The notes under the pieces are model-generated. The model worked only from the letters and a program-made list of their open reading frames with translations, did not search any database and was not told where the DNA came from. This document shows, piece by piece, positions 1 to 9,136 of a DNA stretch of 64,000 nucleotides. Numbering within the stretch: the first letter of the stretch is position 1; each line of letters opens with the position of its first letter. Origin of the DNA: Bradyrhizobium sp. WBOS07 (lineage in GTDB: Bacteria > Pseudomonadota > Alphaproteobacteria > Rhizobiales > Xanthobacteraceae); assembly GCF_024585165.1 (NCBI RefSeq), contig NZ_CP029008.1:6095501-6159500 (forward strand), read 5' to 3'. Both the position numbers and the translations under genes were made by a program.

Positions 1-524
1 AGTTGATCACGGCGCTGCAATCGATCGTCGCGCGCAGCGTCGATCCTCTGGAATCGGCCGTGATCTCGATCTGCGAATTCCACGCCGGCAACGCCCGCAA
101 CGTCATTCCGCAGACCGCGACTCTGCGGGGCACCATCCGCACCCTCTCGCCCGAGGTGCGCAAGCTGGTCGAGAAGCGCGTGCACGAGGTGGTGGCTGGC
201 GTGGCGCAGATCACCGGCGCCAAGATCGACCTGCATTACAAGCGCAACTACCCGGTCGTGAACAACCACGCCGCCGAGACCGAGGTGGCGCGCCGCATCG
301 CCAAGCAGGTCTCAGGCGATGCCAATGTGCACGAGATGCCGCCGCTGATGGGCGGCGAGGATTTCGCCTACATGCTGGAAGCGCGGCCCGGCGCCTTCAT
401 CTTCTGCGGCAACGGCGACAGCGCCGGGCTGCATCATCCCGCCTACAATTTCAACGACGAGGCGATCGTCTACGGCACGTCCTATTGGGTGAAGCTGGTC
501 GAGGAACAGCTGGCGGCGTCGTAG
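1..524 (+). CDS. M20 family amidohydrolase (hippurate hydrolase-like), C-terminal part
   Basis: The 5' end lies outside the window; about 173 C-terminal residues are present. The M20D signature is visible: a GGEDFAYML stretch near residue 117 of the visible part and LHHPAYNFND close to the end, which carries the C-terminal metal-binding histidine. The upstream part matches the dimerisation lid (AVISICEFHAGNARNVIPQ). Family members hydrolyse N-acyl amino acids or similar amides with a di-metal centre in the cytoplasm. The true substrate cannot be told from this fragment. The gene converges on the udgX gene with almost no gap. Confidence 0.9.
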   Translation, partial: LITALQSIVARSVDPLESAVISICEFHAGNARNVIPQTATLRGTIRTLSPEVRKLVEKRVHEVVAGVAQITGAKIDLHYKRNYPVVNNHAAETEVARRIAKQVSGDANVHEMPPLMGGEDFAYMLEARPGAFIFCGNGDSAGLHHPAYNFNDEAIVYGTSYWVKLVEEQLAAS

Positions 525-525
525 T

Positions 526-1968
526 TCACGCGGCGCGCGCCGCCTTCCGCTGCAGGCTCGCGGCGATTTTCAGGTCTTCGACGAAGCGCCGATATTCCAG
601 CGCCTTGGCTTCCGGATCGGGCAGCCGCAGCAGATAGGACGGATGCACCGTCACCAGCGCTTTTCGTCCCTCGGGAAGCTCGATGAGGCGGCCGCGGGTC
701 TTGCCGATCGGGGTGATCTTGCCGAACACGCTCTGCGCGGCGGTTGCCCCCATCGCCACGATCAGATCGGGCTGGATCGCCGCAACTTCGCGTTCGTACC
801 ATTGCCGGCAGGCGCGGATCTCCGGCGTATTCGGCTTCTGGTGCAGGCGAATCTTTCCGCGCGGCACGAATTTGAAGTGCTTGACCGCGTTGGTGACATA
901 GACCTTCTTGCGGTCGACGCCGGCCTCCTCCAGCGCACGGTCCAGCATCTGACCGGCCGGGCCGACGAAGGGATGGCCGGCGAGGTCTTCCTTGTCGCCG
1001 GGCTGCTCGCCGACCAGCATGATGTTGGCTGACTTCGGGCCTTCGCCGAACACGGTCTGGGTTGCGTCCTTGTAGAGATGGCAGGCGCGGCAATGCGCGG
1101 CTTCCTCGCGGAGCGCTTCGAGATCGTCGGCAGCGGGTTTGCGTTTCATCGGAGCCTCCGGCCGCTTCTGGGGCTTGTGCGGATCGGTTGCGGCATTGGC
1201 GATCATAGCACCGGTCATGCGCTCGGCGTCCTCGATCAGGGGCTTAATGATCGAAGCCTCGGGCAGGTTCCTCCAGTATTTCTTCGGCATCTCGGCCTGC
1301 ATTGCCTTCACCTTGAGCCGGGCCGGATTGAAGATGCTGGCGTAGTAACGCCGCCAGGTTTCCTCGAGCCGGTCCTCGCTTGGTGCCTCGCTCTTGCTGA
1401 CGCCCGGCGTGAACGAAAGCGAATGGCCATTCCAATGCGCGCAGAGATCGGGGGTCAGGATCGACCAGGGCATGTCGGCAAAGCGTTTTGCGAAGAACGG
1501 CGCGGCGAACTCGACGATGTGATGCTCCGGCTCGAACCAGGCGACGTAATGCGCCTCGCGTTCCCTGCCGATCTCGCGGAAGCGCACGAAGGCATGCATC
1601 TTGTGCTCGTCGCGATGGACCGCTCTCGCCATGGCGGTGACGTGCGAAACGTCAGGATCGGTCGCGACATCGATGAGATCGTGATTGTCCTTCAGCCGAA
1701 ACAGCAGCCGATAGAGGATGGCGAAGCGCTGGGGATCGCGGTGCAGGATCGCTGCCTTGGCGAGCTCGATGAATTTGCCTGACACGTTGAAGGTGCCGTC
1801 GTTGACCTCGAGGATCGGGGATGGCGAGGGCGGTGCGAACAAGTCCGCTTCGCCGCCTTGCACGGTCCAGGTGACATCGCTGGGCGGCACGTGGTGAAGC
1901 ACGAGGCTGCGTGCGGCTTTGCGCCAGCCGTCGAGATCGGTTTCGGTGTCGAGGACGATGTATTGCAT
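526..1968 (-). CDS. udgX: UdgX-family uracil-DNA binding protein fused to DUF4130
   Basis: A 480-residue two-domain protein. Residues 1 to about 255 are the DUF4130 (SAM-linked) domain; residues about 285-470 are a uracil-DNA glycosylase of the UdgX branch. Visible motifs are GEQPGDKED (320-328) for the active site, C293-x2-C296 and C387 as iron-sulfur ligands, the UdgX-type NAVKHFKF, and HPSYLLR (442-448). The loop that traps uracil covalently is GKIRLHQ: the nucleophilic histidine (His376) and the preceding Arg374 are kept, but the usual KRRIH reads KIRLH. UdgX proteins excise uracil and stay covalently bound to the abasic site. The start codon shares one base with the stop of the upstream radical SAM gene (TGATG), so the two are translationally coupled. 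Confidence 0.93.
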   Translation of the reverse strand: MQYIVLDTETDLDGWRKAARSLVLHHVPPSDVTWTVQGGEADLFAPPSPSPILEVNDGTFNVSGKFIELAKAAILHRDPQRFAILYRLLFRLKDNHDLIDVATDPDVSHVTAMARAVHRDEHKMHAFVRFREIGREREAHYVAWFEPEHHIVEFAAPFFAKRFADMPWSILTPDLCAHWNGHSLSFTPGVSKSEAPSEDRLEETWRRYYASIFNPARLKVKAMQAEMPKKYWRNLPEASIIKPLIEDAERMTGAMIANAATDPHKPQKRPEAPMKRKPAADDLEALREEAAHCRACHLYKDATQTVFGEGPKSANIMLVGEQPGDKEDLAGHPFVGPAGQMLDRALEEAGVDRKKVYVTNAVKHFKFVPRGKIRLHQKPNTPEIRACRQWYEREVAAIQPDLIVAMGATAAQSVFGKITPIGKTRGRLIELPEGRKALVTVHPSYLLRLPDPEAKALEYRRFVEDLKIAASLQRKAARAA

Positions 1969-3203
1969 CAGAAGCCAAACCCCAGTTGCGTTGCCTTCGA
2001 TTTGAACCGTTCGATCAGCCGCGCATCGTCGAGACGATGTGGCGACGGCCGGTGATCGCTGAGGACGATGAACGGCATCGCCTTGTTGCGGGGCACATGC
2101 AGCCGCGCGAGATCGGCGAGGCGAATCGTGGTGGTGCGCCGTGCCGCGATGATGCGTTCGACCGCCTTGGTGCCGAAGCCCGGCACGCGCAGCAGCTCCT
2201 CGCGGCTGGCGCGGTTGACGTCGAGCGGAAAGCGGTCGCGGTGACGCAGCGCCCAGGCGAGCTTTGGATCGATCTCGAGCGGCAGCATCGCGCTGTCGTC
2301 GACGATCTCGCCGACATCGAAGCCGTAGAACCGCATCAGCCAGTCGGCCTGGTAGAGCCGGTGCTCGCGCAGCAAGGGCGGCTGCACCAGCGGCAAGGCG
2401 CGGCTGGCGTCCGGGATCGGGCTGAAGGCGGAATAGTAGACCCGCCTCAACTTGTATGAGCCGTAGAGATTGGAGCTGGTGTGGAGAATGGTGTGGTCGG
2501 AGGCGCTGTCGGCGCCGACGATCATCTGGGTGCTCTGGCCGGCCGGCGCGAAGCGTTGCGGCTTAGCCTTCGTTCTCGTTGCGCGGTTCTCCTCGGCCTC
2601 GTCAAGCTTCAGCCGCAGCCGGCCCATGGTGCGGCGGATCGCGCGCACGTCTTTCTCGGGCGCGAATTGCTGCAGGCTGGTTTCCTGCGGCATCTCTATG
2701 TTGATGGAGAGGCGGTCGGCATATTTGCCGGCTTCCGCGATCAGCGTATCGTCGGCCTCGGGAATGGTCTTCAGATGGATGTAGCCGCGGAAGTGATGCT
2801 CCTCGCGCAGCTTTCGCGCGACACTCACCACTTGCTCCATCGTGTAGTCGGGGCTGCGGATGATGCCGGAGGAGAGAAACAGGCCCTCGATGTAGTTGCG
2901 CCGGTAGAAGTCGAGCGTCAGTTTGACCACCTCCTCGATGGTGAAGCGGGCGCGCGGCACGTTGGAGGAGGCGCGGTTGACGCAATAGAGACAATCGTAA
3001 TTGCAGGCGTTGGTCAGCAGCACTTTGAGCAGGGAGATGCAGCGTCCATCCGGCGCATAGGAATGGCAGATGCCCATGCCGGGCGCGGTCGAGCCCATGC
3101 CCTTGCCGTCGCTGGAATCCCGCTTCTCGGTGCCGCTGGAGGCGCAGGACGCGTCGTACTTGGCGGCATCGGCCAGGATCTCCAGCTTACGTTGTACGTC
3201 CAT
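1968..3203 (-). CDS. Radical SAM protein, UDG-linked (TIGR03916-type putative DNA modification/repair protein)
   Basis: The chosen start gives 411 residues beginning MDVQRKLEIL. An open frame extends upstream but crosses into imuA, so the extension is rejected. The radical SAM cluster motif CNYDCLYC is seen about 70 residues in, after a short Cys-containing N-terminal segment. Near the C-terminus, LLRVPGFGTKAVERII is a helix-hairpin-helix of the DNA-binding type. Proteins of this family nearly always sit beside DUF4130/UdgX genes; their reaction is not known to me. The coupled downstream udgX and the SOS box about 85 bp upstream suggest a role in DNA damage handling. Confidence 0.9.
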   Translation of the reverse strand: MDVQRKLEILADAAKYDASCASSGTEKRDSSDGKGMGSTAPGMGICHSYAPDGRCISLLKVLLTNACNYDCLYCVNRASSNVPRARFTIEEVVKLTLDFYRRNYIEGLFLSSGIIRSPDYTMEQVVSVARKLREEHHFRGYIHLKTIPEADDTLIAEAGKYADRLSINIEMPQETSLQQFAPEKDVRAIRRTMGRLRLKLDEAEENRATRTKAKPQRFAPAGQSTQMIVGADSASDHTILHTSSNLYGSYKLRRVYYSAFSPIPDASRALPLVQPPLLREHRLYQADWLMRFYGFDVGEIVDDSAMLPLEIDPKLAWALRHRDRFPLDVNRASREELLRVPGFGTKAVERIIAARRTTTIRLADLARLHVPRNKAMPFIVLSDHRPSPHRLDDARLIERFKSKATQLGFGF

Positions 3204-3285
3204 GTCTAAATCCCGTTGATTCCGCTGATGAATCCGCAAGCGCACCAATTCGATTGACTCTCCGCGCGCCGTTAGCTTTATATTA

Positions 3286-3300
3286 GAACATATCATGAAC
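3286..3300. promoter_or_regulatory. LexA binding site (alphaproteobacterial SOS box)
   Basis: GAAC-N7-GAAC is present exactly (gaac atatcat gaac), the consensus LexA operator of alphaproteobacteria. It lies 66 bp upstream of the imuA start and 83 bp upstream of the divergent radical SAM gene start, so LexA bound here could repress both transcription units. SOS control of imuA-imuB-dnaE2 is well established in related bacteria; control of the leftward unit is inference. Confidence 0.9.
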
Positions 3301-3365
3301 AAATGAGCCAGCCGCTGGTTCTTCTTTTGAAGGCCACGGCACAAATTTCTGAAGGAGCGGCGAGC

Positions 3366-4154
3366 ATGAGCGGCGCACGTATGAGCGCGCTTGCGATCTT
3401 GCGCGGCCAGATCGAGCGCATCGAGACGGCGGAGATCGTGCATCAGCACGATCGGGTGGCGCTCGGCCACAGCGGGATCGACGCCGCGCTGAAGGGCGGG
3501 CTCGCGCGTGCGGCGATCCACGAGGTGTTTTGCGAGGGGCGCCAGGGCGTGGCCGCAACGGGTTTTGTCATGGGACTTGCGGGGCGCGTGACGGCACGCA
3601 AGCCGCTGCTGTGGGTGCGGCAGGACTTTTCGGAAATGGAAACCGGCGCGCTGTCGATGAGCGGGCTCAAAGAGCTCGGCCTCGATCCGCGCCGCGTGGT
3701 GATGGTCCGCGCCGCCGATGTCGAGAGCGCGCTTCGCACCTCGGCCGATGCGCTTGCCTGCGACGCGCTGGGCGCCGTCGTGCTCGAGCTCTGGGGCGAG
3801 ACCAGGCAGTTCGATCTGGTGGCGAGCCGCAAGCTGACCTTGGCCGCGCAAGGCTCCGGCGTCACCGGCCTGATGCTGCGGATGGCCGCGCAGCCGCTGC
3901 CCTCCACCGCGGAGACGCGATGGATGCTGCGCGCGGCGCATTCGCCGCCGGGACCTGTGTGGAGCGTTTGGGGCGCGCCGCGCTTCGATGCCGAGCTCTT
4001 GCGCAATCGTCATGGCCCCTGCGGCCGGTGGATCATGGAATGGAATTGTGATGAGTGCCAGTTCAGTGAGCCGTCGACGTATTCTCAGCCTGTGGTTGCC
4101 GCGCCTGCCCATCGACCGGATTCAGCGGTTCCTTGGCAGCGCCGGACTGGGTGA
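3366..4154 (+). CDS. imuA: ImuA, RecA-like accessory protein of SOS mutagenesis
   Basis: 262 residues from the ATG at 3366, which has AAGGAG eight bases upstream; an earlier in-frame ATG at 3303 sits directly against the LexA box and is less likely. The protein shows the RecA/SulA-like fold features of ImuA: the GHSGIDAALKGGLARAAIHEV segment and a LLWVRQDFS strand. ImuA works with ImuB and DnaE2 (ImuC) in damage-induced mutagenic translesion synthesis. The 3' end overlaps imuB by 104 bp in another frame, a longer overlap than the 4-bp one at imuB-dnaE2, so the C-terminal tail (about 35 residues) may be poorly conserved. Confidence 0.92.
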   Translation: MSGARMSALAILRGQIERIETAEIVHQHDRVALGHSGIDAALKGGLARAAIHEVFCEGRQGVAATGFVMGLAGRVTARKPLLWVRQDFSEMETGALSMSGLKELGLDPRRVVMVRAADVESALRTSADALACDALGAVVLELWGETRQFDLVASRKLTLAAQGSGVTGLMLRMAAQPLPSTAETRWMLRAAHSPPGPVWSVWGAPRFDAELLRNRHGPCGRWIMEWNCDECQFSEPSTYSQPVVAAPAHRPDSAVPWQRRTG

Positions 4155-5643
4155 ATCCACGCATCCGAGCATCGTCGTCATCAAGGACAACAATGCGCTG
4201 GTGATCCATGCGCTGGACGAGACCGCCGAGCGCCTCGGCCTGTACATCGGCCAACCCTTGGCCAATGCACGGGCGATGTGTCCGGACTTGAAAGTGTTCG
4301 ACGCCGATGTCGCGGCCGATGCGAAGACGCTCAGCGATATCGCCGATTGGTGCGACCGCTTTACGCCGCTGGTGGCGCTCGATCCGCCGCACGGGCTGTT
4401 CCTCGACATCACCGGCTGCGCGCATCTGTTCGGCGGCGAGGCTGCGCTGCTCACGACGCTGGTTCGTGCGCTCGGGCGGCAGGGCTTTGCCGTCGGTGCG
4501 GCGATCGCCGGCACGTCGGTCTGCGCGCGTACGCTGACGCGGCAGGCTTCCGGCAGCATCGTCGCCGATGGCGGCGAGGCGGCGGCGATCGAGCGGTTTC
4601 CGGTGTCCGCGCTCGGTGCAAGCGAGGCCATCACCACCGGCCTGCGCCGCGCCGGCCTGAAGACCATCGGCGACGTCGCCGCACGCACACGAAGCGAGAT
4701 CACGGCGCGGTTCGGCGCCCGGTTCTCCACGCTGCTCGCGCATGCGCTGGGGCAGGGCGATGCGCCGATCAGCCCGCGCAAGCCGCTGCCCGACTACATC
4801 GTCGAGAAGCGCTTCGCCGAGCCGATCGCAACCGACACCATGATCGCGATGACGCTGTCGCGGCTGGCCGACACGCTGATCGCCTCGATGGAGAAGCAGG
4901 GCAAAGGGGCGCGCCGGCTGGAGGCCGCCTTCTTCCGCACCGACGGCGTGGTGCGCGCGATCATGGTCGAGACCGGACGTCCCGTGACGAAAAGCGCGGT
5001 GATCGACCGCCTGTTCCGCGAGCGTCTCGATGCGCTCGCCGATCCGCTCGATCCCGGCTTCGGCTTCGACATGGTGCGCCTGTCGGCGAGCCGCACCGAG
5101 ATCGTGGTGCAGGAGCAGCGCGATCTCGACGCCCATCTCCACGACAATGACGAGCTCGCCGCGCTGATCGACCGCATCGCCGCGCGCATCGGGGGAAAAC
5201 GCGTTGTCGTGCACCTGCCTGAGGATACCCATATTCCCGAATGTGCAGTGATGGCCGCTCCGGCGCAGCATCATCTTGCTGCCGCCATGCAGGCCGAATG
5301 GCCCGCGCGGGTCGAGAGCGAGCCGCCGCTGCGTCCCTTAAGGCTGTTCGACAAGCCGGAGCCGATCAAGGTGCCGTTCGCCGCCGTGCCGGATGGTCCG
5401 CCGCATCAATTCACCTGGCGCCGCGCGCTGCATGCCGTGGTGCGGGTGGAGGGGCCCGAGCGCATCGCGATGGAATGGTGGCGGCAGGACGGCAAGCAGC
5501 TGACCCGGGATTATTTCCGCATCGAGGATGCCGAGGGCCTGCGCTTCTGGATCTTTCGCGACGGTCTTTACGAGGGGGAGGTGTTCGATGGCGAGGGCAA
5601 GCCCGCCTCGCCCGGCTGGTATGTGCACGGTCTCTTCGCATGA
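4051..5643 (+). CDS. imuB: ImuB, catalytically inactive Y-family polymerase-like protein
   Basis: 530 residues from the ATG at 4051, preceded by a purine-rich GGAATGGAA. It starts with ILSLWLPRLPIDR, where active Y-family polymerases carry their first catalytic acidic residue; that residue is missing, as is typical for ImuB. HhH-like and little-finger regions follow (LGASEAITTGLRRAGLKTIG, then KPLPDYIVEKRFAEPI). ImuB bridges the beta clamp, ImuA and DnaE2 in the mutasome. Its stop codon overlaps the dnaE2 start by 4 bp (ATGA). Confidence 0.93.
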   Translation: MSASSVSRRRILSLWLPRLPIDRIQRFLGSAGLGESTHPSIVVIKDNNALVIHALDETAERLGLYIGQPLANARAMCPDLKVFDADVAADAKTLSDIADWCDRFTPLVALDPPHGLFLDITGCAHLFGGEAALLTTLVRALGRQGFAVGAAIAGTSVCARTLTRQASGSIVADGGEAAAIERFPVSALGASEAITTGLRRAGLKTIGDVAARTRSEITARFGARFSTLLAHALGQGDAPISPRKPLPDYIVEKRFAEPIATDTMIAMTLSRLADTLIASMEKQGKGARRLEAAFFRTDGVVRAIMVETGRPVTKSAVIDRLFRERLDALADPLDPGFGFDMVRLSASRTEIVVQEQRDLDAHLHDNDELAALIDRIAARIGGKRVVVHLPEDTHIPECAVMAAPAQHHLAAAMQAEWPARVESEPPLRPLRLFDKPEPIKVPFAAVPDGPPHQFTWRRALHAVVRVEGPERIAMEWWRQDGKQLTRDYFRIEDAEGLRFWIFRDGLYEGEVFDGEGKPASPGWYVHGLFA

Positions 5644-8600
5644 ATATGCCCGCTTATGCCGAGATCGGCATCACCACCAACTTCTCCTTCCTGCGCGGCG
5701 GCTCGGATCCGCGCGCCTATGTGCATCAGGCCAGCGCACTCGGCATTCCCGCGATCGGGATCGCCGATCACAACACGCTAGCCGGCGTGGTGCGGGCCTA
5801 CAAGGAGCTCGACAATGACAAGGTGCTGCACAAGCCGAAGCTGCTGATCGGCGCGCGTATCGTCTTCATCGACGGCACGCCCGACATCTTGGTCTATCCG
5901 CGCGACCGCGCCGCCTATGGCCGGCTGTGCCAGCTCCTGACCCGGGGCAAGCGCGGCGACGACATCACGCGGATCGAGAAGGGCGAGTGCCGTCTCAGCC
6001 TCGCCGATCTGCTGGAATTTTCCGAAGGTCAGCTCCTGGTCCTGACGCTGCCGCATCGCTTCGACCCGGCCCAGGCGCTGGACGTTCTGGCGCAGCTGAA
6101 GGCGGGCCGCGCCGAAGGGGTGTGGCTGGCGGCGAGCCTGGTCTATCGCGGCGACGACCGGCGCCGGCTGGCGCGGCTCGATGATCTCGCGATGAAGGCG
6201 AAGGTGCCGCTGCTCGCGACCAACGAGGTGCTGTATCACGATCCCGGCCGCCGTCCGCTGCAGGATGTGCTGACCTGTATCCGGGAAAAGACCACGATCG
6301 AGGCTGTGGGGCGGAAGCTGGAAGCCAATGCCGAGCGGTTTTTGAAGACACCGCGCGAGATGGCGCGTCTGTTCCGAGATTTCCCCGATGCGATCGCACA
6401 GACCATGCGGTTTGCGGACGCCATCGAGTTTTCACTCGATCAGCTCAAATACCAATATCCTGACGAGCCGGTGCCGCCGGGCAAGACCGCACAGGGGCAT
6501 CTGGAGGATCTGACCTGGGCGGGCGTCGAGAAATATTTCGACGGCAAGATCGACGACAAGCTGCGGGCGACGCTCAACAAGGAGCTCGCGCTGATCGCCG
6601 AGCTGAAATACGCGCATTATTTCCTCACCGTGCATGACATCGTGAACTATGCGCGCAGCCAGAACATTCTGTGCCAGGGCCGCGGCTCGGCGGCGAATTC
6701 GGCCGTGTGCTACGTGCTCGGCATCACCTCGGTCGATCCGACCAAGGTCGATCTGTTGTTCGAGCGCTTCATCTCCAAGGAGCGGCTGGAGCCGCCCGAC
6801 ATCGACGTCGATTTCGAGCATTCGCGGCGCGAGGAGGTGATGCAATATGTCTATCGCCGCTACGGTCGCCACCGCGCCGCGATCATCGCGACCGTCATCC
6901 ATTACCGCCCGCGCAGCGCCATTCGCGACGTCGGCAAGGCGCTGGGCCTGACCGAGGACGTCACCGCCGCGCTCGCCGATACCGTCTGGGGCAGCTGGGG
7001 CAAGGGCCTCAACGAGATGCAGGTCCGGCAGGCCGGGTTAGATCCGCAAAATCCCATGATCAACCTCGCGGTCGAGCTTGCAACCGAGCTGATCGAATTC
7101 CCGCGCCATCTCTCCCAGCATGTCGGCGGCTATGTGCTGACCCAGGACCGGCTCGACACCTATGTGCCGATCGGCAACGCCGCGATGGACGACCGCACCT
7201 TCATCGAATGGGACAAGGACGACGTCGATGCGTTGAGCATGATGAAGGTCGACGTGCTCGCGCTGGGCATGCTGACCTGCATCAGGAAATGCTTCGATCT
7301 GATCGACCAGCACAAGGGTGAGCGTTTTGTGCTGGCGAGCGTTCCTCAGGACGACCCCAGGGTTTACGACATGCTGTGTGCCGGGGAGTCGCTCGGCGTA
7401 TTCCAGGTCGAGAGCCGCGCGCAGATGAACATGCTGCCCCGCCTGAGGCCGCGGACCTTCTATGATCTCGTCATCGAGGTCGCGATCGTGCGGCCGGGTC
7501 CGATCCAGGGCGACATGGTGCATCCTTACTTGCGGCGGCGGAACGGGCTGGAGAAGGTGAGCTATCCCTCGCCGTCGCCGGAGCACGGCGACAAGGACGA
7601 GCTCTACAAGGTGCTGCACAAGACGCTTGGCGTGCCTCTGTTCCAGGAGCAGGCGATGCGGATCGCGATTGAAGCGGCACATTTCAGCTCCGAGGAAGCC
7701 AATGGCCTGCGCCGCTCGATGGCGACCTTCCGCAATGTCGGCACCATCGGCCAATACGAGGAAAAGCTGATCGGCAACATGGTAGCGCGCGGCTACGATC
7801 CCAACTTCGCCAGAAGCTGCTTCGACCAGATCAAGGGGTTCGGCTCCTACGGTTTCCCGGAGAGCCATGCCGCGAGCTTCGCGCAGCTCGTCTACATCTC
7901 CTCATGGCTGAAGCATTATCACCCCGATGCGTTCTGCTGCGGCCTGTTGAACTCGCAGCCGATGGGGTTTTATGCCCCGGCGCAAATCGTCGGCGATGCC
8001 CGCAAGAACGGCGTCGAGGTCCGCGACATCGACGTGTCCTACAGCTTTGCGCAAAACACGCTGGAGGAGGGGAACAGGAAATATTGTGCCGTCCGTCTTG
8101 GCTTCCGCCAGATCGATGGATTCCACTGGCTCGACGAGGACGAGGAGCGGCTGAAACGCTCCCAGCTGTCATTCCGGGGCGCGCGAAGCGCGAGCCCGGA
8201 ATCCATTGGGCCGCATTTTCCTGGAGGAATGGATTCCGGGCTCGATGCTGACGCATCGCCCCGGAATGACAATGCGGAGAGAGTGTTGGACTGGGCCGAC
8301 CGCATTATTGCCGCCCGCAACCGCCGTCCCTTCACCTCGCTCGAGGATTTTGCCCGCGACACCGGTCTGCCCAAGCGCGCGCTGATCCTGCTGGCGGATG
8401 CCGACGCGTTCCGCTCGCTCGGGCTCGACCGCCGCGAGGCGCTGTGGCAGGTGCGGCGGCTGCCGGACGACGTGCCGCTGCCGCTGTTCGAGGCGGCCAC
8501 CGCGCGCGAGCAGCCGGACGAAGGCGCAAGACCGCTGCCGCTGATGCCGCGCGCCGAGCAGGTGGTCGCGGACTACCAGACCATCCGCCTGTCGCTGAAG

Positions 8601-9101
8601 GGCCATCCGATGGAGTTCTTGCGCGAGATGTTTTCGCGCGAGCGCATCGTCGCCTGCAAGGAGATCAGCCATGAGAACGAGCGGCGCCGCGTCCGCTGTG
8701 TCGGCGTGGTGCTGGTCCGGCAGCGGCCGGGCAGCGCCAGCGGCGTCGTGTTCATGACGCTGGAGGACGAAACCGGCATCGCCAATGTCGTGGTCTGGCC
8801 CAAGATCATGGAGCAGTACCGGAAGGAAGTCATGGGCGCGCGGCTCATCGAGGTCCAGGGCTATATCCAGAGCAGCCCCGAAAAGGTGACGCACCTCATC
8901 GCCCAGCGCATGATCGACCGCTCGCACGATCTGGTCGGCCTCGCCAACGACGCGCTGAGCCGCCAGCACCCGGTGCCGGCAGGCGCCACATTGGTCGAGC
9001 CGCTCAACGAAGACCCTCGCGCGCTCGCGGACATGCCGGCGCAGAAGATCCGCCACCCCCGCAACGTCCGCATCCTGCCGCCGTCGCGGGATTTTCATTG
9101 A
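5640..9101 (+). CDS. dnaE2: Error-prone DNA polymerase DnaE2 (ImuC) with an in-frame repeat insertion
   Basis: 1153 residues from the ATG that overlaps the imuB stop. The order is a PHP domain (ITTNFSFLRGGSDP at the start, IADHNTLAG near 40), the C-family polymerase core with catalytic aspartates in PPDIDVDF (near residue 385), and a C-terminal OB-fold (RVRCVGVVLVRQRPGS). It carries out translesion synthesis in the ImuA/ImuB/DnaE2 system. Codons about 843-878 are encoded by a palindromic interspersed repeat of about 105 bp; the reading frame stays open, adding about 35 residues rich in Gly, Ser, Pro and Arg between DEDEERLKR and ERVLDWADRI. Whether these residues are tolerated is unknown. Confidence 0.95.
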   Translation: MNMPAYAEIGITTNFSFLRGGSDPRAYVHQASALGIPAIGIADHNTLAGVVRAYKELDNDKVLHKPKLLIGARIVFIDGTPDILVYPRDRAAYGRLCQLLTRGKRGDDITRIEKGECRLSLADLLEFSEGQLLVLTLPHRFDPAQALDVLAQLKAGRAEGVWLAASLVYRGDDRRRLARLDDLAMKAKVPLLATNEVLYHDPGRRPLQDVLTCIREKTTIEAVGRKLEANAERFLKTPREMARLFRDFPDAIAQTMRFADAIEFSLDQLKYQYPDEPVPPGKTAQGHLEDLTWAGVEKYFDGKIDDKLRATLNKELALIAELKYAHYFLTVHDIVNYARSQNILCQGRGSAANSAVCYVLGITSVDPTKVDLLFERFISKERLEPPDIDVDFEHSRREEVMQYVYRRYGRHRAAIIATVIHYRPRSAIRDVGKALGLTEDVTAALADTVWGSWGKGLNEMQVRQAGLDPQNPMINLAVELATELIEFPRHLSQHVGGYVLTQDRLDTYVPIGNAAMDDRTFIEWDKDDVDALSMMKVDVLALGMLTCIRKCFDLIDQHKGERFVLASVPQDDPRVYDMLCAGESLGVFQVESRAQMNMLPRLRPRTFYDLVIEVAIVRPGPIQGDMVHPYLRRRNGLEKVSYPSPSPEHGDKDELYKVLHKTLGVPLFQEQAMRIAIEAAHFSSEEANGLRRSMATFRNVGTIGQYEEKLIGNMVARGYDPNFARSCFDQIKGFGSYGFPESHAASFAQLVYISSWLKHYHPDAFCCGLLNSQPMGFYAPAQIVGDARKNGVEVRDIDVSYSFAQNTLEEGNRKYCAVRLGFRQIDGFHWLDEDEERLKRSQLSFRGARSASPESIGPHFPGGMDSGLDADASPRNDNAERVLDWADRIIAARNRRPFTSLEDFARDTGLPKRALILLADADAFRSLGLDRREALWQVRRLPDDVPLPLFEAATAREQPDEGARPLPLMPRAEQVVADYQTIRLSLKGHPMEFLREMFSRERIVACKEISHENERRRVRCVGVVLVRQRPGSASGVVFMTLEDETGIANVVVWPKIMEQYRKEVMGARLIEVQGYIQSSPEKVTHLIAQRMIDRSHDLVGLANDALSRQHPVPAGATLVEPLNEDPRALADMPAQKIRHPRNVRILPPSRDFH
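8167..8271. repeat. Palindromic interspersed repeat inside dnaE2
   Basis: The outer arms are a perfect 14-bp inverted repeat (tgtcattccggggc at 8167-8180 and its complement at 8258-8271). The inner arms are a perfect 15-bp inverted repeat (gagcccggaatccat at 8192-8206 and complement at 8229-8243). The length, 105 bp, is divisible by three and no stop codon occurs in the dnaE2 frame. The design resembles the intergenic repeat families of this genome. Confidence 0.9.
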
Positions 9102-9136
9102 GGGTGTGGCGTGGGATGCCGCCACACATCTACTGT

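Noticed and set aside
3204..4112. Long N-terminal extension of the radical SAM reading frame
   Set aside because: It runs antisense through imuA and across the SOS box and has no family homology; the start at 3203 fits the known protein length.
5241..5639. Upstream extension of the dnaE2 reading frame
   Set aside because: It is out of frame within imuB; the ATG at 5640 overlaps the imuB stop as expected and begins the PHP domain.
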